Part shown: one piece after another, positions 42,638-51,204 of the stretch
Layout: every line of letters begins with the position of its first letter
Position numbering within the stretch: position 1 is the first letter of the stretch
Origin: an uncultured Bacteroidales bacterium
GTDB taxonomy: Bacteria; Bacteroidota; Bacteroidia; Bacteroidales; Muribaculaceae
Length of the DNA stretch: 64,000 nucleotides
Direction of reading: 5' to 3'
Assembly: GCA_902762385.1 (NCBI GenBank)
Contig: CACWNQ010000001.1
Location: 1-64,000, forward strand
Translations under genes and position numbers: made by a program
Notes under the pieces: generated by a model
What the model was told of the DNA's origin: nothing
Databases searched by the model: none
The model's input: only the letters and a program-made list of their open reading frames with translations

Positions 42638-45229
42638 CTACACGTTGCCCAGCAAGATATTGTAAACAGCGGTAATGTCAACGCTCGAGATGTGTCCATC
42701 GCCATCTTGGTCACCGTTGACAAGATTGCTGTCATCGCCATTGAGCAGGTAGTTGTAGAGTGCAGTCACATCAACACTGCTCACGTGCCCGTCGCCGTTC
42801 ACGTCACCGGGAATACCGCCAAATGAAAGAGTCAGCTCTGAATATCCAGCCGTTGCTGCATTTGGCGCTGACAGATATCCGCCACCGGTTTTGGAATAAT
42901 AGCTGCTTGTCGGGCGTATGAAAGTACGGGTCTCGGGCTCGTAATAATAGGTATATAGCCTATAGGGTGACTCATTAAAGATATCTTCAGCTGCTTGAGC
43001 TGTTGATATCAATAGGTTTTCGTCATATTTTGGTGGCAGAGTGCTGGCATTCACTATTTTATAAACTCGTCCTGGTGTGAGGCCAAAGAAGAGCATACCA
43101 GTGAGATAACGTGCTTCAGTGATTTTTTTCAAAATCAATTTGGTGCCAACTTCTTTCTCCACGTAATAAGCGCTGTCGATGCCGCTTGCCTCTAAGTCGA
43201 TGTTACGCATATAAAAGCTATAGACATCGGATGTTGTGGTAGGCTTAATAAACGGCATGAAATTATTTTTATTGGTCGAGGATGATGAGCCATTGATGTT
43301 CAGGAAATCAAAAGTCGAAGCAAAACAGCTATTCTCCACATAGCACATAAACCCATTCTTGTTCGAACCTATGAAATAGGGCTTTAAAGTGCGTTCGCCA
43401 CTAGTTGGAGAGTATATCATAAGTTCATTGAAAATATTGGCTTGATAGAAGGCACGCTGGCCTATATAGTCCACACTTGCAGGAATGGTCATGTTATGTG
43501 ATCCCGCCCAATTGTAGTAGGCATAGTCTCCAATCCGAGTCAAGTGCTTCATGTTCTGAATCTCATGACCAATAGTGGCACCAACAAAGCAACTGTCGCC
43601 AATCTCGGTCATCAAGTACTTCTTGCCGCCGTTATACATGTTGTCGGTCTCATAGTCTCCAGCTTGCCACGACGTGTAGCTTGCATTGTTGGGATGATAG
43701 ACATACTTGGCGGTGCCTGCGTAAGTCACACCATCGGCAGTGACTGGCGAGCTTGAAGTCACGGTCATGTGATATTTGCTGGAATTGAAAAGATTTACTC
43801 CATTCGAGCCAAACACGAAGTCAAACGAACCAGCACTGATGGCGCTGGCTAATCGGCTCCAGCCGCTTGAGTTTTTGAAATGCTCTACATAGCCCACAGG
43901 CACATAAATTTTGCATGTAGTGGGCAGTCCCGTCAGATTATTATTGCTCACTGGAGTAGTATAATCGGTGCGGTTGTAGTACAACTCGTTCATGGCATTG
44001 CAGTTGTAAAACATGGGCCACTCCGAGCTGGTGTATTTGATTGATGTCACCGAACTTGGAATGAGCACAGTCTTTAGTTTTGAGTCATAGGCAAATAGGC
44101 CTTCCCCAATATGTTCTACACCGTAAGGCAAAATTGCTGTCTCAACATTGGGCTCGTAGGCGTAGGCAAAGTCGCCTATGGTTTTCAAACCGGCACACAA
44201 AGGTACATTCGTCAAGCCGTTACAATTGCGGAATGCTGATTCGCCTACGTTAGTAACACCGTTTTGTAGAGTCACATTCTGTACGCTGGAGTTCCTGAAA
44301 GCAGCCATATCGATGGTAGAAGCGTTGGTGACCACATCTTTAAGCGATGAGGCAAAGGCAAAAGCGTACCTGCCTATGCGGGTAGTGCCGAAAGGATTGT
44401 TGTGGCTCCACACAAAGCGCTTCACAGTTTGTTGGTTGCCGGCATATATCACGCTGTCAGCAACACTGGTGACATAGGTGGGTTTTACCTGACCGTTGGC
44501 ATAGCTGCGCGCCTCGGTGTTCACAGTCACTGTGTCACAGTTCCAGCCCACGAGCATTGCCTCGCCATAATCATCGGTGGTGGGTCGCTTGGTCACTACA
44601 TAGTAGGTGCGCGAGCTGGCGTTGGAGGGATTGGAATAGGCCTTAAAAAAATCGTAAGCTACGGTTCCACTTGCCACCGTCATTGGTATTTGCGCCGCAT
44701 AGGTGGAGTTGGAAAGCAGCTGATTTGCTATACCCACTGTAGGCACAAAACAGTAAATACCTTTCTTTGTGTTGGTGTTGGTAAAAGTATTATAAGTAAT
44801 CTCCGGCATGGTGTTGATTGCCCAATATAGTGTAATATAGTCATCGGTGCTCACACCTGCATTTTGAAAAGCATCATTGCTTATAAAAGTCACAGAACTC
44901 GGTAACCTTACCCACTTTAGTGCGGAGCAATCCTTAAAAGCATTACCTTCTATTGCCTCGCAGCCATAGTTTACCGTAATATTCTGCAATGTGCTGTTAT
45001 ATAGGAACGCACTAATAGCCACACGAGTTTTGTAGTAAGTTCCTTCATACTCCACATATCCAGGAATGGTGATGCTCGTTAGGCCGGCAGCAAAGGCTTC
45101 GTTGCTCAGTCCTAAGATTGCCACTTTGGTTCCATCAAATCGGCACCGGAAATTACCGCTATTAAAATATTGTGACATGGCTACAAGCGGCAATGTCATC
45201 AAGAATAAAAATAAAAAAGATTTTTTCAT
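42638..45229 (-). CDS. BspA-like leucine-rich repeat protein with dockerin-like tail
   Basis: An 863-residue secreted protein: signal peptide (1-19), many LRR_5 repeats grouped in residues ~30-125, ~280-460 and ~560-640 (e.g. LTSITIPGYVEYEG, LKTIGDFAYAYEPNVETAILPYGVEHIG, VLIPSSVTSIKY), a beta-rich spacer, and a C-terminal dockerin-like module (GDVNGDGHVSSVDVTALYNYLLNGD and GDQDGDGHISSVDITAVYNILLGN). Probable cell-surface adhesin. It shares its tail with three other proteins in the window but not its body. Confidence 0.86.
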   Translation of the reverse strand: MKKSFLFLFLMTLPLVAMSQYFNSGNFRCRFDGTKVAILGLSNEAFAAGLTSITIPGYVEYEGTYYKTRVAISAFLYNSTLQNITVNYGCEAIEGNAFKDCSALKWVRLPSSVTFISNDAFQNAGVSTDDYITLYWAINTMPEITYNTFTNTNTKKGIYCFVPTVGIANQLLSNSTYAAQIPMTVASGTVAYDFFKAYSNPSNASSRTYYVVTKRPTTDDYGEAMLVGWNCDTVTVNTEARSYANGQVKPTYVTSVADSVIYAGNQQTVKRFVWSHNNPFGTTRIGRYAFAFASSLKDVVTNASTIDMAAFRNSSVQNVTLQNGVTNVGESAFRNCNGLTNVPLCAGLKTIGDFAYAYEPNVETAILPYGVEHIGEGLFAYDSKLKTVLIPSSVTSIKYTSSEWPMFYNCNAMNELYYNRTDYTTPVSNNNLTGLPTTCKIYVPVGYVEHFKNSSGWSRLASAISAGSFDFVFGSNGVNLFNSSKYHMTVTSSSPVTADGVTYAGTAKYVYHPNNASYTSWQAGDYETDNMYNGGKKYLMTEIGDSCFVGATIGHEIQNMKHLTRIGDYAYYNWAGSHNMTIPASVDYIGQRAFYQANIFNELMIYSPTSGERTLKPYFIGSNKNGFMCYVENSCFASTFDFLNINGSSSSTNKNNFMPFIKPTTTSDVYSFYMRNIDLEASGIDSAYYVEKEVGTKLILKKITEARYLTGMLFFGLTPGRVYKIVNASTLPPKYDENLLISTAQAAEDIFNESPYRLYTYYYEPETRTFIRPTSSYYSKTGGGYLSAPNAATAGYSELTLSFGGIPGDVNGDGHVSSVDVTALYNYLLNGDDSNLVNGDQDGDGHISSVDITAVYNILLGNV

Positions 45230-45302
45230 ATTATTAAGTTGATTATATTCACGAAAATGATTTTTTCTCTTGTATTATTGATGGATAAAACGTGGGTGTT
45301 GC

Positions 45303-45602
45303 TTATTTCATTTTTATGTTGCCAAGAATGACTGGAATCATAGCGTTATCGGCGGTCTTCACGTTGGTGGGATTAACTTTAATTGTCCCTGAAGTTCCGT
45401 CTCCAATTTTCATAATAGCTTTATAAACGTCGCCCGAATCCATTTTCCACAGGAAGGTGGCATAGGTGTTTTTGCCAAATGTCTTCTCGCTAAGGTCTTG
45501 CATACCTTCTTTCTCCATAATTATTTGCTTCTCCTGTTCAAGATTAGACTGTTGGTCGTACACAAACTCAAACCCCATCAGTAAGAGAAATAATTTCCTC
45601 AT
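45303..45602 (-). CDS. Small protein of unknown function
   Basis: A 99-residue frame between two dockerin-protein genes, same strand. It begins with a short hydrophobic stretch (KLFLLLMGFEFVY) too short for a confident signal peptide; the rest is hydrophilic with a beta-like C-terminus (IKVNPTNVKTADNAMIPVILGN). No family recognised. A later start at residue 29 is possible. It may be a leftover of a larger gene. Confidence 0.45.
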   Translation of the reverse strand: MRKLFLLLMGFEFVYDQQSNLEQEKQIIMEKEGMQDLSEKTFGKNTYATFLWKMDSGDVYKAIMKIGDGTSGTIKVNPTNVKTADNAMIPVILGNIKMK

Positions 45603-45634
45603 TGTTCTATAATATTAGTTATTATAAACAAGAA

Positions 45635-47590
45635 TTAATTGCCAAGCAAAATGTTGTAAACAACAGTAACGTCGACACTCGAGACGTGTCCGTCGCCATC
45701 CTGATCACCGTTGACCATATTGCTGTCATCGCTATTTAGCAGGTAGTTGTAGAGAGCAGTCACGTCGACACTGCTAACGTGCCCGTCGCCGTTAACATCG
45801 CCTGGAATAATAGGAGGAGTGTCGCTCATCTCTTCCCATCCATAGTTAACGCGTTGATAGAAATGTATATTCTTGGCTTTAGCTTGAGCCACTTGCACAT
45901 AGGTGGGAGGGTCGTTTTGCTCGGCACTGCTTGGGTAGTAGCAATACACATCGAGCCTGGTGCTGAATGTGGGTGCGCTGGCAATAAAATGGTCCCAACC
46001 TTCGTTCTTGATTTTGTTCCAATAGCAATACAACAAAGTCAATTTAGTGTTTTGAGAAAGATTCAAGGTTGAGAGCTTGTTCTGGTAGCAATAGAGATGC
46101 GTAATATTTTTAAAGCCTTCAATTCCTTTGAGGTCGGCAATGTTCATGTTTTTAATATCAAAGCCATTGATTGATGCATTCTCGCTGTCATAAACCACTG
46201 CATCTAGGCCTTGGGCTGTGCCAAAAAGATAGGTGCGGAAAGCATCGTCGGGGAAATGAGCGTAATCTATGGGCCAATAGTCCTGGAGGGCATTCAGAGA
46301 ATAAGTCTGGTTGCCATTCTTCACAATAAAATCAAAACCATTACTTTTTATGACCCCCAACTGGGAGCGGGTTGGGAGCTGGTTGCGCTCGGCAGCAGTG
46401 GCGTTGAATGCTTCAATCAAGCCCTCTTTGCCACTTGGCACAGGGTTAAGAGAAGATGCCAGTCCAGCCCATGTGATGCCTGCAGGGTTGTCATAACACT
46501 TCAAATGATAAAACTCCCTATTTGAAAATAATCTCAGAATTTTTGTCTTACCGCCCTGGTCCCATAATCTACGAAAACAGAAGAAATAATTAATGCCTGT
46601 CCAGTCCTCCACATTCTTCAAGACTTCATTTCCTGCTGTTTCAATATTGATTGTGCGCCTTTCAAAAATCTCATAGGTTTCCAGGTTTGAGCCATATTTC
46701 TCGGTCACCCATGAACGGAAGGTCGCGTCGGGGAAGTTTGACTCGTTGACGGGTATTCGCTGTGAAATGATGATATCCCTGCCTGGCAGCACATCATTAC
46801 CTGCGTTGACAAATGTCTTTTGGCTGCTGCTGAAGGTCGCTGTGCCAAAGTAGGAGTAGTTTGTGAAACTATTAATTGGGTTGATGCCATAACCAATCGT
46901 CATCGTTGAATAGGTGTGCAAAGTGAATGATTTCACATTGCTCATGGCAAATGCAGTTTCGCTGCCAGTGCGAAGGAGCAGTGCCGATCCGTCACTCGCC
47001 ACACTGGAAAAACGTGACAAGGCACTACCGCCAGCACTTCGGGCGTAAACGCGTGAGTGATGAAAAATGATTTTCTCGTCGGTAGTGCTGCTGCAAGATA
47101 TTGCAGGATTTGAATTTCCACTAAGATACATGTAAAATGTGGCATGGTCAAAAGTGACAGTGGCACCATCGGTGGCATACAGGCAGTTGGCGTCGCCATC
47201 GGCTCCGTAAACGCTCACCTGCACCAATGCCTCGCAAGTGAAAGTGGTGTTGGCCTCCAATCGAATTGGGGCACAAGTGGTGGAACTTAAGTAACTGTTG
47301 TTTGTGCTGAAATAAACTGTTAGTCCGTTGCAACTCTCATTGTAGATACATCGGTTGTCGTTGCCTGTGCGCACTATTTTCACATTGTTGAGTGTCACCG
47401 TCTTGGTTGAGGGGTCATAGACAACAGAATAAGGCTGGTCTTCAATGTTGGCTTTTATGTTAGAACCTCTAACATTGGTATAGTTGTCGCTATTAACTGC
47501 TACACCACCTATCTTGAAACCATAGTAGGTTGAGGCTTGAGCTGTGAATATGATAACAATTAATGTGAATAAAGTAAATAATTTTTTCAT
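45635..47590 (-). CDS. Secreted internalin-like LRR protein with dockerin-like tail
   Basis: A 651-residue protein: signal peptide (1-19); an N-terminal beta-rich region (~20-280) with right-handed-helix-like strands; two copies of an internalin-like cap motif (NFPDATFRSWVTEKYG near 290 and HFPDDAFRTYLFGTA near 440), the second followed by short leucine-rich repeats (LKGIEGFKNITHLYCYQNKLSTLNLSQN); and the dockerin-like module at 595-651. Probably cell-surface binding; ligand unknown. It has its own promoter just upstream. Confidence 0.82.
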   Translation of the reverse strand: MKKLFTLFTLIVIIFTAQASTYYGFKIGGVAVNSDNYTNVRGSNIKANIEDQPYSVVYDPSTKTVTLNNVKIVRTGNDNRCIYNESCNGLTVYFSTNNSYLSSTTCAPIRLEANTTFTCEALVQVSVYGADGDANCLYATDGATVTFDHATFYMYLSGNSNPAISCSSTTDEKIIFHHSRVYARSAGGSALSRFSSVASDGSALLLRTGSETAFAMSNVKSFTLHTYSTMTIGYGINPINSFTNYSYFGTATFSSSQKTFVNAGNDVLPGRDIIISQRIPVNESNFPDATFRSWVTEKYGSNLETYEIFERRTINIETAGNEVLKNVEDWTGINYFFCFRRLWDQGGKTKILRLFSNREFYHLKCYDNPAGITWAGLASSLNPVPSGKEGLIEAFNATAAERNQLPTRSQLGVIKSNGFDFIVKNGNQTYSLNALQDYWPIDYAHFPDDAFRTYLFGTAQGLDAVVYDSENASINGFDIKNMNIADLKGIEGFKNITHLYCYQNKLSTLNLSQNTKLTLLYCYWNKIKNEGWDHFIASAPTFSTRLDVYCYYPSSAEQNDPPTYVQVAQAKAKNIHFYQRVNYGWEEMSDTPPIIPGDVNGDGHVSSVDVTALYNYLLNSDDSNMVNGDQDGDGHVSSVDVTVVYNILLGN

Positions 47591-47613
47591 AATAAAATTT
47601 GTTTAACAATTTA

Positions 47614-47645
47614 CAAATTTAGAAATAAAAAACCTTTTATGCAAA
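47614..47645 (-). promoter_or_regulatory. Promoter of the internalin-like gene
   Basis: On the minus strand, TTTG (47642-47645), a 20 bp spacer and TAAATTTG (47614-47621). Confidence 0.7.
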
Positions 47646-47684
47646 AACCAACAACTAAAACGCACTTAACTGAAAGAAAATTCG

Positions 47685-47692
47685 TAAATTTG
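47685..47692 (+). promoter_or_regulatory. -7 element of the EamA transporter gene
   Basis: TAAATTTG lies 20 nt before the ATG. No clear TTTG is at the right distance upstream. Confidence 0.4.
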
Positions 47693-47711
47693 CACCTTCA
47701 AAAAAAGCGGC

Positions 47712-48587
47712 ATGTGGATTTTGCTTGCAGTCATATCGTCAATTAGTCTAGGTTTCTTTGATGTTTTCAAGAAGCTATCGCTAGAACGCAACAATGTGTT
47801 TGTTGTGTTGATGCTCAACGTGTTGATGTGCTCCATTTTAGTGAGCCCTCTCACAGTGATGTCGCTCATGGGCAAGCCTGAGTGTGCCCTCTCGGCTAAT
47901 GGTCATGCACTGATTGCGTTAAAATCGGTTATAGTCACCATATCATGGCTGCTAGGCTTTGCCTCAACTAAATATCTGCCTTTAAGCATAAGCGGTTCAA
48001 TTAATGCTGCCCGTCCCATCCTGGTGCTTATCGGTGCCATAGCCTTCTTTGGTGAGAGCCCTAATGCCACTCAGTGGGCAGGAATCATTCTCGGTTTTGT
48101 ATCATTGCTTTGGGTTGGGTTCATAGGCCGCCGCGAGAAGACCGAAAAAGGCTTGGGTATATTGATTCTTATGGGAATCATTTCAATTGTGCTTTGGGCT
48201 GCAAGTGGACTCTATGACAAGTGGCTGCTTGGCAATGGTTTGACACCACTTGCTATTGAGGCGTGGTATCCTTTCTATCAGTCACTAATAATGATTGTGA
48301 TAGTTGCTGTTGAGCACTTTCACAAGCGCAGTATCGACCGGTTCCACTGGAACAAGAACATCGTTGTGATATCGGTGTTCATCATCATTGCCGACCTTGC
48401 TTATTTCTACAGTCTGTCTTATCCTGAGTCATTGGTGTCGATTGCCTCGATGATTCGTCGTGGTAGTGCACTCGTGGCATTCTTCTATGGTGCTATAGCA
48501 CTAAAAGAAAAGAACCTGCGACTCAAGATTATCGACCAGATAATCCTCATCGCAGGTATGGCATTGATCATCGTTGGTAGCCTGTAA
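47712..48587 (+). CDS. EamA-family (drug/metabolite superfamily) transporter
   Basis: A 291-residue inner-membrane protein with ten predicted hydrophobic helices arranged as two five-helix EamA repeats; PLSISGSINAARPILVLIGAIAFFGESP and VSIASMIRRGSALVAFFYGAIALKEKN are the two matching repeat ends. Exports or imports small metabolites; the substrate is unknown. Confidence 0.9.
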   Translation: MWILLAVISSISLGFFDVFKKLSLERNNVFVVLMLNVLMCSILVSPLTVMSLMGKPECALSANGHALIALKSVIVTISWLLGFASTKYLPLSISGSINAARPILVLIGAIAFFGESPNATQWAGIILGFVSLLWVGFIGRREKTEKGLGILILMGIISIVLWAASGLYDKWLLGNGLTPLAIEAWYPFYQSLIMIVIVAVEHFHKRSIDRFHWNKNIVVISVFIIIADLAYFYSLSYPESLVSIASMIRRGSALVAFFYGAIALKEKNLRLKIIDQIILIAGMALIIVGSL

Positions 48588-48604
48588 TTCTAAGTAGTAT
48601 GCCC

Positions 48605-48658
48605 TAAGTGTTAAGTGGAGTCGCGTTGCGGCTAATATTTTTTATGACTTAACACTTA
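48605..48658. repeat. 12 bp inverted repeat between convergent genes
   Basis: TAAGTGTTAAGT and ACTTAACACTTA are perfect inverse complements 30 nt apart; a short T run lies in the loop. It may act as a weak terminator for either neighbour. Confidence 0.55.
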
Positions 48659-48669
48659 CAACTTACTGC

Positions 48670-49767
48670 TTACTGCTTTATTGCGATTTTGTCCACTCGT
48701 TTCTGGTGTCGGCCGCCTTCAAATGGGGTGGAAAGGAATGTTTTCACCATTTCAAGAGCTTCTTCGTTGGTCACGAAGCGTCCGGGCATAGCAAGAACGT
48801 TGGCATCGTTGTGTTGGCGGGCTAGGCGTGCCAGCTCGGGTAGCCAGCACAGAGCCGAGCGAATGCCCTGATGCTTGTTGAGGGTGATGTTGATGCCCTC
48901 GCCACTGCCGCACACTGCTATGCCGGGATAGCACACACCACTTTCCACTGCAAGAGCGCATGGGTGGGCGAAGTCGGGGTAGTCGCAACTCTCCTCGCTG
49001 TAGGTGCCAAAGTCTTTATACTCGATGTTGTTTTCTTTCAAGTAGTTGATAACAGCTTGTTTTGTGGCATATCCAGCATGGTCGCTACACAAAGCTACAG
49101 GAATGCCTGGTTTTAAGATGGTTTCCATATTGTCTTGTGATGTTAGTTCGTCATATATTTGGTCAAATTTCTCTCTGATTGCAACAGGGTTTTTGAGCAT
49201 CTCGCGAAAATCGGCAAGCCGCTTAGCATTGCTCGACTCGGGAATCCATAGTTTCAGGTAACCTCCCTCGGCATACTTCTCGGCCATGTGTTCCATAAAT
49301 CGTTGATAGTTCTCCTCACGGCTCAAGTTAGGGTAGTGCTTGAATGAAAATTGGATTGTGCGTCGCACGATGGTATCACCGTCGATTTGACGGTCGGCTT
49401 CGGCAACAATGCGACCATATATGCTTCGTGGCTCGTGGTTGCTCGAGGCGCGATGGTCTTCGGCAGCTTGAGCGATGGTCTCTATTTCGTTATCGGTGAA
49501 CCATTGAAGCAATCGCTCATCTTCGCGCACGATGCGTGCGCTCTCGGTGTGATGCACATCTCGCCCCACTTCAAGCCCCAAGTCGTGATAGGCGGCAGCC
49601 ACGAGCAGCATGTCGCGGTCGACGGTGGGGTAGTGCTTTGCGAGTAGCTGGCTCTCTTGCATTACGTAGTGCACATGGTCGCGTCGGTGCCCAGCATCAA
49701 ATGCATCGTAGCGTGGCACTATTTCTTTTTCAAGGAATGTAGCTATTTCGTTGTGTCGGTCGTTCAT
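48670..49767 (-). CDS. Fused HD-domain phosphohydrolase and ribose-5-phosphate isomerase B
   Basis: A 365-residue two-domain protein. Residues ~1-200 are an HD hydrolase (GHRRDHVHYV, AAAYHDLGLEVG, VAEADRQIDGD). Residues ~214-365 are a complete RpiB: VALCSDHAGY, VCGSGEGINITLNKHQGIRSAL (catalytic Cys) and HNDANVLAMPGRFV. RpiB interconverts ribose 5-phosphate and ribulose 5-phosphate; the HD part probably removes a phosphate from a related small molecule or nucleotide. The frame is continuous; an internal ATG at residue 214 could also give free RpiB. Its start overlaps the lpxB stop (ATGA), implying coupled translation. Confidence 0.9.
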   Translation of the reverse strand: MNDRHNEIATFLEKEIVPRYDAFDAGHRRDHVHYVMQESQLLAKHYPTVDRDMLLVAAAYHDLGLEVGRDVHHTESARIVREDERLLQWFTDNEIETIAQAAEDHRASSNHEPRSIYGRIVAEADRQIDGDTIVRRTIQFSFKHYPNLSREENYQRFMEHMAEKYAEGGYLKLWIPESSNAKRLADFREMLKNPVAIREKFDQIYDELTSQDNMETILKPGIPVALCSDHAGYATKQAVINYLKENNIEYKDFGTYSEESCDYPDFAHPCALAVESGVCYPGIAVCGSGEGINITLNKHQGIRSALCWLPELARLARQHNDANVLAMPGRFVTNEEALEMVKTFLSTPFEGGRHQKRVDKIAIKQ

Positions 49768-50894
49768 TTCAAATAGTTGATAATTTGTTTGGCTGCAGTT
49801 GTTGTACAGTCTTTTTCGGTCAGTATTTCAGCCATGTGTCTGTAGCCTTCAATCATGGTGTGGCGCTCGCTGCTGTCGTTGAGTAGTAGAGTGAGGTGGT
49901 CGTCAACGCTTTCCACATTGCAGCGGTGTAGCAGGAGCTCGGGAATGATAGGGGCATCGGCAATAAGGTTGGGCAGGGTCACATACTTGCCTTTTATGAG
50001 TTTACGGTAGAACTTGTAAACGAGCTTGCTGCCGTTCATTCGGTAACATGCCACTTGCGGAGTGCCCAATAGCGCAGTTTCAAGGGTCGCTGTCCCTGAT
50101 GTGACAAGAGCTACTCGGGCATGACGCACAAGTTCAAACGTCTGGTTGCGCAGTACTGTAATCTTCTTGCCCTTAATGGCAAGATGGTAGGCATCGTCGT
50201 CAATGCTTGGTGCACCGGCAATCACCGTCTGGCAGCTATTGTGAAGCTTAGCAGCTGCAATCATGGTTGGCAAATTGTCGCGTATCTCTTTCATGCGTGA
50301 GCCGGGCAGCAGGGCAATGATGGGTTTGCTAGGGTGTAGCCCATTCTCTTGACGAAAGTCACTGTCGCTGCGCATGTGCTGCAGTGCTGTGGCAATCTCT
50401 TTAACCGTAGGGTTTCCCACATATTCAACCTCATAGTCATGCTTGCGGTAGAATGCGGTCTCAAAGGGTAAAATAGAGAACATGCGGTCAACGTATAGCT
50501 TTATGTCCTTGACGCGCCATTCTTTCCATGCCCACACCTTGGGTGATATGAAATAGAACACAGGAATCTCTTGACCCTTTGCCCACTTTGCCATCTTGAG
50601 GTTGAACGACGGGTAGTCGATAAGGATAAGTGCATCGGGGCGTTGTGCTGCCATTGCCTGCTTAGCTTGCTTCATGAAACCAAGGATGCTGCGCAAGTGT
50701 TTGAGCACCTCGATGAAGCCCATGAATGCCATGTCGCGGTAGTGTATAAGTGGGGCATGGTCAGCGCTACGTGCCATGAGGTCGCCACCCAAGAAGTCGA
50801 ATTGTGCCTCTTGGTCATGTTCTTTCAGGGCAGCGATAAGCGCGCTGCCATGAATGTCGCCCGAAGCCTCACCAGCTATGATAAAATATCGCAT
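49764..50894 (-). CDS. lpxB: Lipid-A-disaccharide synthase
   Basis: Joins UDP-2,3-diacylglucosamine and lipid X into the lipid A disaccharide backbone at the inner membrane. The 376-residue protein has the family's opening (IIAGEASGDIHGSALI), PDALILIDYPSFNLKMA, YFISPKVWAWKEWRV, LPFETAFY, LLPGSRMKEI and the C-terminal VTSGTATLETALLGTPQVACYR. Length and order match LpxB. Confidence 0.96.
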   Translation of the reverse strand: MRYFIIAGEASGDIHGSALIAALKEHDQEAQFDFLGGDLMARSADHAPLIHYRDMAFMGFIEVLKHLRSILGFMKQAKQAMAAQRPDALILIDYPSFNLKMAKWAKGQEIPVFYFISPKVWAWKEWRVKDIKLYVDRMFSILPFETAFYRKHDYEVEYVGNPTVKEIATALQHMRSDSDFRQENGLHPSKPIIALLPGSRMKEIRDNLPTMIAAAKLHNSCQTVIAGAPSIDDDAYHLAIKGKKITVLRNQTFELVRHARVALVTSGTATLETALLGTPQVACYRMNGSKLVYKFYRKLIKGKYVTLPNLIADAPIIPELLLHRCNVESVDDHLTLLLNDSSERHTMIEGYRHMAEILTEKDCTTTAAKQIINYLK

Positions 50895-50954
50895 TGTGTA
50901 GTTTTATATTTCAATTTACAAAGTTATATAAAAAATGCCTACTATGAAAATTAT

Positions 50955-50985
50955 TTTGTGATGTACGAAAAGTTTTGTAATTTTG
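50955..50985 (+). promoter_or_regulatory. Promoter of the beta-sandwich dockerin-protein gene
   Basis: TTTG, a 19 bp spacer and TAATTTTG. The leader to the ATG is about 210 nt. Confidence 0.75.
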
Positions 50986-50991
50986 CGCCCA

Positions 50992-51204
50992 ATTTAATAA
51001 GCAAGTTACTTAATTGTTTATACCCCGTTAACTAAACCTGTTGTCACATGAATGTGATTACTCTACACATTAGTTTATAAAACAGCAAGACTAATGGTGC
51101 AAGTCGAATGCAGAATATCAAGCTTGCTTGATTTATGCTAAGACGTAGCCCATTAATGCTGAAAGCCAATTAATATATTTATTAAACTCAACTAAATTAA
51201 AAAA
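50992..51204 (+). promoter_or_regulatory. Structured 5' leader, candidate regulatory RNA
   Basis: A nested, interrupted helix can be drawn: TAATGG (51092) with CCATTA (51150), then GTC/GAC, then GCA/TGC, closed by ATCAAG-CTTG-CTTGAT (51117-51132). A separate hairpin TCACA-TGAA-TGTGA lies at 51044-51057. No known riboswitch motif was recognised. The rest of this 310 nt gap is the promoter. Confidence 0.4.
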
